64,000 bases of DNA from Paenibacillus tuaregi (GCF_900086655.1 NZ_LT575476.1:5125304-5189303); one strand, 5' to 3'. Shown: positions 17,457 through 26,908, numbered from the stretch's first letter. A program made the numbers and translations. The notes: generated by a model not told the origin, from the letters alone.

Positions 17457-20400
17457 TTACATATAAATTTCTATCTCCGTGCCGCTAGGCGCAAGCAGCG
17501 GTCTGAGATCTTCCCTGCGGACACACAGTCCCCCGGTGCGGTAACGGTTGGCGGTTGCTGTGGCCGGAACGTCCTGTCCTCCAGCTGCCACCCGACGTAC
17601 AACACCGTCCGTATACCGGTAGATGAAGGTCACCGGCTGTCCATCATACTCGAAGTCGAAGCGGAGTCCGTCCAGATCCGCCGGAAGCACCGGATCGATC
17701 ACCAGATCGCCGCCAGCCTCCCGGATGCCGAGAGCCGCTGAGATCAGCTGGTTCATGTAGATTCCCGGGCCGCTGGAGTAAATTCTCCAGCCACCTTTGA
17801 CCGGAACCTTGCCGTGCTTCAGCTCCTCAAAGCGCGTCTGTGCTTCATATCTGGTTGCAAATTTACCGTCGGAGCTGCTGAAATACGTATTGCTCTGTCT
17901 AAGCTCCGCATTAGGCACCACGTCTTGGATGCCGATCGGGTTAATGGCGGCAAGCCCATGCCATACCTGGTCCCGCTTCCCAAGCTTTGCCATAGCCTCC
18001 ACATAGCGAATATGCGCATGCACGTACTGAAGCCCGATCTCACGGCCGAAGTTCGCCGCCTGCTCGGCCCGCTTGAAGTGGATGCTAACCCCTCCTGTAT
18101 ATTGGGCCGGGCGATTCATCAGCCTTACCCCATCAGGACAGAGAAGATGCTCCCGAATCAGCTTATAATGCGACTCGGCCTGTTCTGGCGTTAGAAGTTC
18201 GCTGATCATACCGCGGGTCATGGGGAGCAGCCGATACTGGATGCCTGTCTCCTGATCCGTAGGATGTACCATCAGCTTCGCATCATCCGGGTTCTCCAGG
18301 TAGACAAACCCGGGAATGACCCCCGTGCCCAGCATGTACTGGTTAAAGTCCCTGCGGATGCCTTCATAGAGCTGTTCAAGGTCCTCAGCCATCTGTGGCT
18401 CGGTTTCTTGAAGCACCTGCGAAAGCTGACGGATCGCCTGATAAGTCAAAGCCACCGTCCAACTGCTGACCATGTACTGTTTGAGCTGCTCATTGGCCGG
18501 CTGGAGTGTATCATCCCAGTCTCCGTCCCCATAAGAGGACAAGCAGGTATCATGCAGGAAATGCCCCTCGATATAACCTAGCTCCTTAAGCACATGATCA
18601 CGCAGTGGCTGAGGCTCCGTAAAATCAAAACTATGCTTGCGTGTATAAGGAACCAACTCCTGTAAAATTCCGAAATCCTTCGTAGCTGTCAGATAGTCGC
18701 TCAGTACTTTAAGCGGCCAGACAATAATATCGCCGTGGCTGTCTTCCTGCTGAATCTGGGCATACTTGTCGAACATAAACCACTGCGGCCAGTTCCCGTC
18801 ATCCTCATATTGGTGTGAGTACACCGTCAGGATAATGTCGCGTACCTGCTTATAGTTATGGGTAGCCATAAAATACTCCGCAGGGCCTTGGCATACATCT
18901 CGGGTTCCCCAAGCCGCGCCGCCATACTGCTCCAGTCCGTGAGGCACAGAATAATGCACCAGCATGTTGTGGGTATACCACCAGGCTAGGGCGTTCACCT
19001 TGAAGAGCTCACCCTGCTCTCCCCCCCGTGACAACTTGAAGCCATTCATAACCCTGGCATAAAATTCACGGTAACGCTCTACCTCACTGCCGAAATTGCG
19101 GGGCTCTGGCTTGGAACCTCCGCCCTGAATCAGCCCCTGGATTGTCATGGTCCACTCTGCTGCTGGCTCAAGCTTCAACACCACCAAAGAAGCTGTTCCC
19201 TGGGCCGGTCCGCTAACCAGTGACCGCTCGTCCGTCAGGCTGAAGCTTGGACCTTCCAGATCCAGCCGGTAGGTCAGAGCCGGATAGAAGCCGGAGCTAA
19301 TCGAAGCCTGATCGGCGCGGAACAGAAGTGTTCTGTCCTGCTGCTCCATATGATACGGAACCTCATATTCTCCCACATTCATGGAGATTTGATTCGTCAC
19401 CAGATAGCGGTATGCCTTCCCGCTGACCGAACGGACGCTAAGATGAACTTCAGGTGAGTCAACCACCGTGTAATTCGTGACTACCAGCATGTCGGAAGCG
19501 GTCTTATAATACCAGCGGGTATAGTTGAAACCAATTTCGAACAAGGATGGCATGGTCAGCAGATGGAACTTCCCATCCAACTCCACGTAAATGCGCTGTC
19601 CCGAAGTTTTAGGAACATTCAGCGCATTCCGGGTGTTGGTCATCATTTTATTGAAATTAGTATTCCCCACCACCAGCTGGGAGTTAAATACGCCGAACAT
19701 ATACGAGGTGGTCGTAATCACCTGGTCATTCATCCGGGCATTATCTCCGCTCATCAGAATATGCCCATGAGGACGCTCCACCCGAAGCTCCTTGTCCTTC
19801 AGAATCACATGCTCATAAGTATCTGTGAAAAAAGACAGCAGCGTGTCGCCGTCATACTCTTCCTGGCAACGGTTAGGGAACAGCAGCTCCAATTCCTTCT
19901 GCTCAAGCGGAAGAACCTTCAAGGGCTCTCCGATATGTCCGCATCTGGCCACCTGTCCGAACGTCTGCCCTCCGTCACGGCCCTGCTCAGTCTGCAGCTG
20001 TGCCTGCACTTTGTCCCACGCCTTGCGAACATCCGCCGTGTATTCCAGAGACGACGTAGCTGCAGAATGATCAGGCCGGAACAAGCCATAGAAATTGAAC
20101 CGCGCCTGTCCGTTAAGCCGGACTCTCTGAGTCTGCAGAGCTGTATAAGCGAACTCGTACTGATAAATATCATTAGCCAGCTTTTCCCGGGAGAGAATGG
20201 CCGGTTTATTTGTCTCTTTGTAGGACAGCCCGAAGAACTGGAATCCGTCCGTGGAGTACCCTACCGCTTTGGTTAGGGAACCCTGCTGGAGATAAGGGAA
20301 TTTGCCGCCCTGCGGTTGATTTTGCCGCGAACAGATCACATACCCGAGCTGCTCATCATCGAACACATTATGATCAATATATTGGGATAAGTAAGCTTCA

Positions 20401-20837
20401 TTGCTGCGTACCGCCCCAGGATCGGCAATTCCCACGTCCTGCCCGTAGATCAAATCCGCTTCGACACCCGAACCTTCCAGCTCGACATCCCAGAACCAGA
20501 TTCCCTCGTCAGCCAGGGTAAATCTGACCCGGTACCTGATTTTCCCGGATTCCAGGGACTTGATCTCGCCCTCCCATTCCAGATGGCCGGCATATTTGCG
20601 GAGAAGACTCCCCGAATCCACACCCAGCAGCGGGTATGCATGAATTCCATCCTGCTCATGCAGTCTGAGATAGATATTGCCCAGTGAACCGTCTACCGGA
20701 TTGCTCAGCAGTTGATTAATCATGATATTCTGCCCGCTTGCCTGATACAAATCACCGCTGTTTAAAAAAGTGAACTTCAGCAGCTCATTCTCCAAAATAA
20801 GCTTTGCGCTTGTTGCAGTCATCGTCAATCTACCCAC
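17457..20837 (-). CDS. GH94 family phosphorylase, probable 1,2-beta-oligoglucan phosphorylase
   Basis: A 1126-residue protein, too long for cellobiose phosphorylase (about 800) and close to the 1,2-beta-oligoglucan phosphorylases. A large N-terminal beta-sandwich is followed by an (alpha/alpha)6 barrel with GAAWGTRDVCQGPAEYF and the catalytic-acid motif YGDGDWDDTLQPAN near residue 769. It would split sophoro-oligosaccharides with phosphate to glucose 1-phosphate. The known Listeria innocua locus pairs such an enzyme with a GH3 beta-glucosidase, as here. No signal peptide: cytosolic. The start may be GTG 20837 or ATG 20822; neither has a strong ribosome site. Confidence 0.85.
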   Translation of the reverse strand: MGRLTMTATSAKLILENELLKFTFLNSGDLYQASGQNIMINQLLSNPVDGSLGNIYLRLHEQDGIHAYPLLGVDSGSLLRKYAGHLEWEGEIKSLESGKIRYRVRFTLADEGIWFWDVELEGSGVEADLIYGQDVGIADPGAVRSNEAYLSQYIDHNVFDDEQLGYVICSRQNQPQGGKFPYLQQGSLTKAVGYSTDGFQFFGLSYKETNKPAILSREKLANDIYQYEFAYTALQTQRVRLNGQARFNFYGLFRPDHSAATSSLEYTADVRKAWDKVQAQLQTEQGRDGGQTFGQVARCGHIGEPLKVLPLEQKELELLFPNRCQEEYDGDTLLSFFTDTYEHVILKDKELRVERPHGHILMSGDNARMNDQVITTTSYMFGVFNSQLVVGNTNFNKMMTNTRNALNVPKTSGQRIYVELDGKFHLLTMPSLFEIGFNYTRWYYKTASDMLVVTNYTVVDSPEVHLSVRSVSGKAYRYLVTNQISMNVGEYEVPYHMEQQDRTLLFRADQASISSGFYPALTYRLDLEGPSFSLTDERSLVSGPAQGTASLVVLKLEPAAEWTMTIQGLIQGGGSKPEPRNFGSEVERYREFYARVMNGFKLSRGGEQGELFKVNALAWWYTHNMLVHYSVPHGLEQYGGAAWGTRDVCQGPAEYFMATHNYKQVRDIILTVYSHQYEDDGNWPQWFMFDKYAQIQQEDSHGDIIVWPLKVLSDYLTATKDFGILQELVPYTRKHSFDFTEPQPLRDHVLKELGYIEGHFLHDTCLSSYGDGDWDDTLQPANEQLKQYMVSSWTVALTYQAIRQLSQVLQETEPQMAEDLEQLYEGIRRDFNQYMLGTGVIPGFVYLENPDDAKLMVHPTDQETGIQYRLLPMTRGMISELLTPEQAESHYKLIREHLLCPDGVRLMNRPAQYTGGVSIHFKRAEQAANFGREIGLQYVHAHIRYVEAMAKLGKRDQVWHGLAAINPIGIQDVVPNAELRQSNTYFSSSDGKFATRYEAQTRFEELKHGKVPVKGGWRIYSSGPGIYMNQLISAALGIREAGGDLVIDPVLPADLDGLRFDFEYDGQPVTFIYRYTDGVVRRVAAGGQDVPATATANRYRTGGLCVRREDLRPLLAPSGTEIEIYM

Positions 20838-20854
20838 ATCCTATTCTCTCTGTA

Positions 20855-20988
20855 TATATAAAATGAACTTATAAAGATTGGAATTGTTATCCAGTAGGGC
20901 ATTTCGGAGACAAAGGCGGACGCTCCGCTTCTTCAGAATCACTCGGGATCGAAGCTGAGACCGGTTGATTCTAAGATTCATTTTATAT
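20855..20988 (+). repeat. Subfamily B inverted-repeat element, short form (B1)
   Basis: The ends are TATATAAAATGAAC and GATTCATTTTATAT. It keeps the right-hand core (GGGCATTTCGGAGACAAAGG, then GCGGA-CGC-TCCGC) but has lost about 60 bp of the left half compared with the copy at 39471. It sits between the GH3 stop and the GH94 start. Confidence 0.85.
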
Positions 20989-20999
20989 GGCTACCACAT

Positions 21000-23177
21000 T
21001 TATTTCTCAAGCCGGAACTCGGCACCAGCCGCATCCCGGCTGTTCGTTCCCACAAAGACAGTAAAACGCCCCGTATCACTCTTATATTGCAGGTTGGCAT
21101 GGTGGTAGCGGAGCTGCTTCTCACATAAAGTAAAGGCGACCTCTGCCTTTTCACCTGGTTGCAAGAAGACCTTCGTCCAGCCCTTAAGCTCCTTGAGCGG
21201 CCGAACCACATCGCCCGACCAGTCCCGGACGTAGAGCTGCACAACCTCTTCCCCCGCACAGCTTCCCGTGTTAGTCACCGTAACCCGCACGGTGATGGGC
21301 TCTTTCTCAGTCATCGTCTCCGATGAGAGCGTCAGGCCGCTGTAGGCAAACGAGGTGTAACTCAGGCCATAACCAAACGGCAGAAGCGGCTCATTCGGAA
21401 TGTCCAGGTACTGGGATACGTACCGGACCTGGGCATCAGGCGCATCTTTAGGCCGTCCCGTATTGAAGTGATTGTAGTACACCGGAATCTGGCCTACGGA
21501 ATACGGAATGGACATGGTTAATTTTCCTGAAGGATTGACCTCCCCGAACAAAATGTCCGACACCGCTGCTCCGCCCTCACTACCCGGATACCAGGCCTCA
21601 AGCACCGCATTCGTCTCGCCAAAAACTCCATGCAGATCGAGTGGACGGCCATTGAAAAGCACTGCAACCATCGGCTTGCCCAGCGGCTTCAGCCAGGAAA
21701 TCAAATCAAGCTGCGCCTGAGGCAGACGGATATCTGAGCGGCAGCCTGCTTCGCCGCTCCACTCGGAATCTTCCCCAAGCGCAAGCACGATAACGTCGGC
21801 TTCCCTAGCCGCCGCTACCGCCCGCTCCATCTGGCCTTCGATGGAAGATTCCAGCCCGCAGCCTTGCGTGACGATCAGCCTGGACGAACCTACATAGCTG
21901 CGCATAGCCTCGTCCAGCCTAACGGCATCCTCCTGCGAGCCGGACCATGACCATGGCCCAAGAATGTCTCCGCTGGATGCAAGTGGCCCAATCAGGGCAA
22001 TCTTCTGGTGCTTGCCCAGCGGAAGCACTCCGTCATTCTTGAGCAGCACGCAGGATTTGGCCGCAAGTTCACGTGAAGCCAGGCGATGCTCTTCACAGAA
22101 CACAATCTCCTGCTCTGCCTTTGGATCAGCCCCGCGCAGCGGCTCATCGAACAGTCCCAGCTTCATCTTCAGCTCCAGGATGCGCATGACTGCTTCATCA
22201 ACCAGCTTCTCTTCCACAAGACCTTCCTGTATGAGGCGCGGCAGGTAGTGGACATAACAGCTGGTCATCATTTCAATGTCGACTCCGGCCTGGATGGCCC
22301 GGTAAGCGGCTTCGGCTTCATCCTCCGCAACACCATGCGGGATCAGCTCCTTGACAGCCCCCCAGTCCGAAATGATCACACCATCAAACCCCCACTCCTC
22401 ACGGAGCAGCTCGCGCATCAGCTTGCGGTTCCCAGTGGAAGGAACACCGTCCACCGTATTAAAGGAGGTCATTACCATCTCGCAGCCTTCATCCAGCGCG
22501 GCCTTGTAAGCTGGCAGATAGTACTCCCGAAGCTGTCTTTCCGAAAGATCCACCGTGTTGTAATCGCGTCCGCCTTCCGAGAGTCCGTATGCCGCAAAAT
22601 GCTTCACACATGCGGCCACACGCATCTTATCCCCCTGCAGATTTTGGCCCTGGAAGCCTCTGACAAAGGCTCTGGCGAATTCACTGTTCAGATAAGGGTC
22701 CTCGCCGGTGGATTCCATCACCCGTCCCCAGCGGGGATCACGTACCAAGTCAACCATTGGGGCGAAGGTAACATGCACACCGGATACCGCAGCCTCCCGG
22801 GCGGCAATCTCGGCGCTCTTCTCCGCCAGCTCCAGATCCCAGGAGCAGCCGATTGCCAGCGGCACTGGGAAGATCGTTTTGAAACCGTGTACGATATCAG
22901 CCATCACCAGAAGCGGAATCCCGTGGCGGTTCTTTGCCAGGTGGGCCTTCTGAACGGCGATAACTTCCTCTGCCCCTGCCAGGCCAAGAACAGAGCCTGC
23001 TCCCTGTACCATCTCATCCGTAATGCCAAGCGACGCCATTGGCCCGGTAATCTGCCCGCCCTCATTCGCACCCTCAAAGAAAGGGGCTGCGAGCTGAAGC
23101 AGCTGGGCAATCTTCTCGTCCTGAGTCATCCTGTCTATATAATTTTGTAGATCCACATTTCTGCACTGCTCAATCAT
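21000..23177 (-). CDS. GH3 family beta-glucosidase
   Basis: A 725-residue cytosolic enzyme. The N-terminal (beta/alpha)8 domain has KHFAAYG and the nucleophile Asp in GVIISDWGAV near residue 270. An alpha/beta sandwich domain follows, and a C-terminal fibronectin-III-like domain (TVRVTVTNTGSCAGEEVVQLYVRD region). It starts at ATG 23177, seven bases after AGGAGG; earlier in-frame codons overlap the ribosome site. With the GH94 gene it fits a two-enzyme route in which GH3 hydrolyses sophorose or short beta-gluco-oligosaccharides. Linkage specificity is inferred from the neighbour. Confidence 0.92.
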   Translation of the reverse strand: MIEQCRNVDLQNYIDRMTQDEKIAQLLQLAAPFFEGANEGGQITGPMASLGITDEMVQGAGSVLGLAGAEEVIAVQKAHLAKNRHGIPLLVMADIVHGFKTIFPVPLAIGCSWDLELAEKSAEIAAREAAVSGVHVTFAPMVDLVRDPRWGRVMESTGEDPYLNSEFARAFVRGFQGQNLQGDKMRVAACVKHFAAYGLSEGGRDYNTVDLSERQLREYYLPAYKAALDEGCEMVMTSFNTVDGVPSTGNRKLMRELLREEWGFDGVIISDWGAVKELIPHGVAEDEAEAAYRAIQAGVDIEMMTSCYVHYLPRLIQEGLVEEKLVDEAVMRILELKMKLGLFDEPLRGADPKAEQEIVFCEEHRLASRELAAKSCVLLKNDGVLPLGKHQKIALIGPLASSGDILGPWSWSGSQEDAVRLDEAMRSYVGSSRLIVTQGCGLESSIEGQMERAVAAAREADVIVLALGEDSEWSGEAGCRSDIRLPQAQLDLISWLKPLGKPMVAVLFNGRPLDLHGVFGETNAVLEAWYPGSEGGAAVSDILFGEVNPSGKLTMSIPYSVGQIPVYYNHFNTGRPKDAPDAQVRYVSQYLDIPNEPLLPFGYGLSYTSFAYSGLTLSSETMTEKEPITVRVTVTNTGSCAGEEVVQLYVRDWSGDVVRPLKELKGWTKVFLQPGEKAEVAFTLCEKQLRYHHANLQYKSDTGRFTVFVGTNSRDAAGAEFRLEK

Positions 23178-23209
23178 GCCCATACCTCCTGTATAATTAA
23201 AGAACATGT

Positions 23210-23384
23210 TATATAAGTCGAATTATTGATTTACACGTACCCTTATGAAATGTTCTTCCAATCGCTGATGTTCCCAGATTCCTCAATTCAATTTACAGGT
23301 GAAAGTCCGGTCACAAAAGCAAGCGTTCGCTTCTCCAGAATCATTTCACACTCTTGCCTATGGGCGAGTCCAAGTTCAACTTAT
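23210..23384 (+). repeat. Subfamily A inverted-repeat element (A3)
   Basis: The ends are TATATAAGTCGAAT and GTTCAACTTATA. Inside are GAAATGTTCTTCC, GTCACAAAAGC and CAGAATCATTTCACAC, collinear with the copy at 59969. It lies between the GH3 start and the upstream LacI-type operator. Confidence 0.85.
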
Positions 23385-23508
23385 AGTTTCTGGGTTCACT
23401 TAACAATTGCTGTGTACTCGAATAAGCACTTTGTTTAGGATTGCGAATCGTTTTCATTCATTAAAGATCATTATTTACAGTGAATTATATAAATTAATTT
23501 CCGCCAAA

Positions 23509-23522
23509 ATTGAAACGTTTCA
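23509..23522. promoter_or_regulatory. LacI-type operator upstream of GH3-GH94
   Basis: ATTGAAACGTTTCA shares the GAAACGTTTC palindrome with the sites at 25120 and 25289 flanking the regulator gene. It is about 330 bp ahead of the GH3 start, separated from it by element A3. Confidence 0.65.
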
Positions 23523-23589
23523 CCAAAAATGCATGAAAGCCCTCATCCTCCAAAACCAGAGGAGAAGACACACCCGATTTTCTCCGTTA

Positions 23590-24011
23590 ACTAAAAGCCA
23601 TTCCAGCTTGAATGCCCCATACCCATCCATGGAAATCCCAGCCGCGAAGGTGTCCTTACGCAGCCCGGAGACAGGAAACATGAAATATATCCTGAACAGG
23701 CGCAGGGAGCTCTTCACTCACATAAGTAAAATATGCGGCTCCCTGCTTCATATCCGTGTAATAGCTCCGATGAACCACCGGAAGCACCAGGGGCGAACCC
23801 GTCAGCTTCAGCATAACGCTCAACCTGGGACTGCCGGGTCCACCCGGACTGATCTCCGCCAAGCCCATACAGCAAGTACAGTATGCCGGCAGCTTTCCCC
23901 TCGTCTCTCCCTCAGCGGTGATTCAAGCGGCAGTATGACATAAAATCCTGTTGATGCCCCCAGCGTCTGCGGATAGGCTTGTGTCTGGATAAAGACCCCG
24001 ATCAGCAACCC
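23590..24011 (-). pseudogene. Tributyrin-esterase-like (EstA/esterase D family) pseudogene
   Basis: Minus-strand fragments in different frames give, in order, GASTGFYVILP, then LLYGLGGDQSGWTRQSQVERYA, then VLPVVHRSYYTDM with YVSEELPAPVQDIF, then DTFAAGISMDGYGAFKLEW. Together these reproduce the N-terminal two thirds of an alpha/beta-hydrolase esterase, including the Ser nucleophile in GISMDG (usually GLSMGG). At least three frame changes and the absence of the C-terminal Asp/His region make it nonfunctional. It lies directly after the LacI gene and was probably once part of this regulon. Confidence 0.8.
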
Positions 24012-24017
24012 CGCTGT

Positions 24018-25025
24018 TTAAATTTCGGATTTAACGCCTAACTTCCGGACTGATTCACGCTCAACCATCTCAATCATCAGCTTGTAGGAGTCGTTCACCT
24101 CTCCCCCGTCCAACATCTGAAAGAGGAGATGTCCTGCCAGAGAACCGGCCTCATGCTTCGGCTGGCGGACTGTAGTCAACGAAGGCCGCACATACTCGGC
24201 CAGCTGGATATCATCAAAGCCGATTACCGAAACGTCATTGGGTACCGATACCCCCGCCTCCTCGAAGGCCTTAAAGCCGCCAAGTGCCATCTCATCGTTG
24301 GCATAGAATACTGCCGAAGGCAGCTCCCCCTGCATGATCATCATCTTGGTGGCGCTGTATCCACCCTCCCGCACAAAGTTCCCGCTCAGCCGCCACTTGG
24401 CCTTCTCTTCCAGACCCGCCTCGTGCATTGCCCGTAGATAACCCTGATAGCGGAGCGCGTTATCACTTGAATTGGACGGGCCGCTGATATATGCAATCGT
24501 GCGGTGCCCCGCATCGATCAAATAACGGGTGGCGGTGTATCCCCCCTGTTCACTGTCCACGCGAACGTTGATCAACCCATCGCCCGACAGCCCCCGGTCC
24601 ATTACCACAATCGGGAACCGCTCCCCGGCGGATTCCAAAAGAATTTCATCCGTAATGTTGTGAGCCAGAACCACAGCTCCATCCACCCTGCGCTCCCGCA
24701 GGAACCGGACGGCCGTTGAATCCTTGCCGCCCATGGAACTGCAGGCAATCAGATCATACCCGTTAGCAAGGGCCACGTCTTGAATGCTGCGGATCAGTTC
24801 CGAATAATAAGGTCCGGACAAATCAGTCAGAATAAGCGCTATTGTGTTAGTGCGGCTTCGCTTTAAATCCATGGCAAAACCGTTCTTGCGATAATTCAGC
24901 TGCCGGGCGGCTTCGAGCACCTTTGTCCTTGTCTTCTCCGCCACCTTGGTATCTCCGTTCAGCGCATACGAGGCCGTTGAGAGAGCAACCCCCGCCAGTT
25001 TAGCCACGTCCTTAATCGTTGCCAT
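24018..25025 (-). CDS. LacI family transcriptional regulator
   Basis: A 335-residue repressor. The N-terminal helix-turn-helix (IKDVAKLAGVALSTASYALN, residues 4-23) and hinge (to about 60) are followed by a periplasmic-binding-protein-like sugar domain (about 62-330) with GFDDIQLAEYVRPSLTTVRQP near 275. Three palindromes with GAAACGTTTC lie upstream and downstream, indicating autoregulation and control of the GH3-GH94 genes. The effector is probably a beta-gluco-oligosaccharide (inference). The start ATG has only a weak ribosome site. Confidence 0.93.
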   Translation of the reverse strand: MATIKDVAKLAGVALSTASYALNGDTKVAEKTRTKVLEAARQLNYRKNGFAMDLKRSRTNTIALILTDLSGPYYSELIRSIQDVALANGYDLIACSSMGGKDSTAVRFLRERRVDGAVVLAHNITDEILLESAGERFPIVVMDRGLSGDGLINVRVDSEQGGYTATRYLIDAGHRTIAYISGPSNSSDNALRYQGYLRAMHEAGLEEKAKWRLSGNFVREGGYSATKMMIMQGELPSAVFYANDEMALGGFKAFEEAGVSVPNDVSVIGFDDIQLAEYVRPSLTTVRQPKHEAGSLAGHLLFQMLDGGEVNDSYKLMIEMVERESVRKLGVKSEI

Positions 25026-25119
25026 TTACATGTCCCGCCCTTCTTACTTCATTCCACAATTAGTATAACCTTCAATAATATGCTTTTGGAAGAATAAAAA
25101 GATACTTATAATCAGAAAT

Positions 25120-25135
25120 ATCGAAACGTTTCGAT
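25120..25135. promoter_or_regulatory. LacI-type operator, perfect 16-bp palindrome
   Basis: ATCGAAACGTTTCGAT, 95 bp upstream of the lacI-type start; probable autoregulatory site. Confidence 0.75.
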
Positions 25136-25288
25136 TTTTAGTAAAAATAAACTTTACTACCTCTGCTCATTATAACCCTTCAGATTTCCTTAAAAAGCTT
25201 GTCCTCTGCCGTCTTAATGTCAATCCCTTGTGTATTGCTAAGAATTAGTAGAATAATTGATTCTTATGGATTTAAGGCCGTTTTAGGA

Positions 25289-25304
25289 ATTGAAACGTTT
25301 CAAT
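25289..25304. promoter_or_regulatory. LacI-type operator, perfect 16-bp palindrome
   Basis: ATTGAAACGTTTCAAT, 169 bp from the site at 25120, between the regulator and the divergent GT39-like gene. The spacing would allow looping. Confidence 0.75.
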
Positions 25305-25393
25305 ACCCACATTATAATCTCCTTTGATAGCGATTTCAAATAGTTTTTTTATCTTTCACTCCGCACACACCTTCCGCCCCCTGTCCCATCTCA

Positions 25394-25430
25394 ACTCTAT
25401 CCGGGTACAAAATCTTTTTGCGGATAGAGT
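25394..25430. repeat. 10-bp perfect inverted repeat
   Basis: ACTCTATCCG and CGGATAGAGT are separated by 17 bases, about 90 bp ahead of the GT39-like gene. It could be an operator or leader hairpin; there is no following T-run. Confidence 0.5.
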
Positions 25431-25519
25431 GTAACTAAATCACCTCTGTCACCGTGTGTGTTAAAGATTATGCATCATTTCAATGTATTGAATACTTAAT
25501 CTTTAAAGGGGCTTTATAT

Positions 25520-26848
25520 ATGGATTTCCGGAAGACCTATGCTTTTGCGCGCTTACACCGCAGCGCGTTACTTCTTGCGTTCTTGTTCTTGGCTGCTGTA
25601 TTTCTTCGGTACGCCTATGTATTCCTGGCAGGAAGCCCTAACTTCCTCGGGGGTGATGGCCAGAGATATTACACTATGGTCCAACAGATCATCACGCAAC
25701 ATATCTACGGTTATGGAAGCGAGACCTCCAATTCCCGGGTTACACCGGGATTCCCTGTTTACGCCTCCACTGTTCTTGCCATTTTCTCAATGAATCTCAA
25801 CGCATTCAAATGGGTCCAGATCCTGCTTGGAGCAGCCACAATTTTCCCGCTTTACGCTTTCTTACGCTCTGTCCCTGCAGCTCGTCCGTGGCTAACCTGG
25901 TCCGCCTGTGCCTTTATGGTGATATATCCTCCATTTATCTATATGACAGGCTTATTTTACACGGAAACGTTGTTCTTCTTCCTGCTCGTGAGCTTCTTCG
26001 CTTCCTGGCAGATTATGTGGCGCAGCGGTTCTGTTCGGTGTATGATCTTAAGCGCGGTGCTTCTTAGCTTCGCTATACTAACCCGCCCTGTGATGACGCC
26101 CGTACTTCTAATCGCGATCGTGTTCTTAGCCTGCAATCAGGCTAAACGCCGGTTGTTAGTTCCCTTGCTGCTTACTGTCTTCCTATGCTTTCTGCCCTGG
26201 GTTCTCAGGAACTGGCTGGTTCTGCACGAATTCACTCTGCTTGCCAAGGACAGTGGCAACGCGCTTCTGGCCGGAGCCTATCCCTACTTCTATAAAGACG
26301 TTGATTACAATGAACTGGAACACAAATTCGGCAATGACCAGACCCGTTACGGAATCTATCTGATCTTGAACGGCTTCCGGGACCACTTCTTGTCCTATTT
26401 CAAATGGTTCACCTACGGCAAGCTGAAATACCTGTTCAAGGAAATGTGGTTCCACAATAGGGAGTACTTCCCTGTCCTTCAGGTCAAAATCTCAGCCGCT
26501 CTTCACTACTTGATCATTGCTATCTCTCTGGTCAGCATTCCTTATGGGCTGATCCGCAAACAGTTTCTTGCCTGGGCTATTGCCGGAATGCTTGCTTTCC
26601 AGCTCTTATTTATCCCCACTTCAAGATATGGGACGCCATTTATCCTCCTGATGCTCATGCTCATCTGCTCATCCGGCATCCCCCTTAAGCGGTGGCAGTT
26701 AAGAAGAGCTTCATCCACCCAGGAGCCTGCAGCTGGCAGAACCGGCAGCACCAGCAGCATCGGCAACACCGGTAGCACCAACAGCACCGGTAACATCGGC
26801 AGCACCGGCAACACCAGCAGCACCGGCAGTGAACAATCATCCGTATAA
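25520..26848 (+). CDS. GT39-like integral membrane glycosyltransferase
   Basis: A 442-residue protein with about ten hydrophobic helices. The first extracytoplasmic loop has GGDGQRYYTMVQQI and SRVTPGFPVY, the acidic loop layout of GT-C enzymes that use polyprenyl-phosphate sugars. The start ATG at 25520 follows AAAGGGG; the open frame extends 22 codons further upstream without support. The last 35 or so residues are a low-complexity Gly/Ser/Thr/Asn tail encoded by a degenerate tandem repeat. The acceptor is unknown. It diverges from the LacI regulator across two operators. Confidence 0.8.
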   Translation: MDFRKTYAFARLHRSALLLAFLFLAAVFLRYAYVFLAGSPNFLGGDGQRYYTMVQQIITQHIYGYGSETSNSRVTPGFPVYASTVLAIFSMNLNAFKWVQILLGAATIFPLYAFLRSVPAARPWLTWSACAFMVIYPPFIYMTGLFYTETLFFFLLVSFFASWQIMWRSGSVRCMILSAVLLSFAILTRPVMTPVLLIAIVFLACNQAKRRLLVPLLLTVFLCFLPWVLRNWLVLHEFTLLAKDSGNALLAGAYPYFYKDVDYNELEHKFGNDQTRYGIYLILNGFRDHFLSYFKWFTYGKLKYLFKEMWFHNREYFPVLQVKISAALHYLIIAISLVSIPYGLIRKQFLAWAIAGMLAFQLLFIPTSRYGTPFILLMLMLICSSGIPLKRWQLRRASSTQEPAAGRTGSTSSIGNTGSTNSTGNIGSTGNTSSTGSEQSSV

Positions 26849-26908
26849 GGGCCCTACTCGCCCGAGATGTAAGAGGTCTCTTCTCTGCTTAAATGAAATT
26901 ATAAGCAC

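Noticed and set aside
25394..25430. Intrinsic terminator
   Set aside because: The stem is perfect but the loop is long and there is no T-run after it; listed only as an inverted repeat.
26737..26830. CRISPR-like repeat array
   Set aside because: The repeats are short, degenerate, in frame and lack spacers; they encode a low-complexity protein tail.
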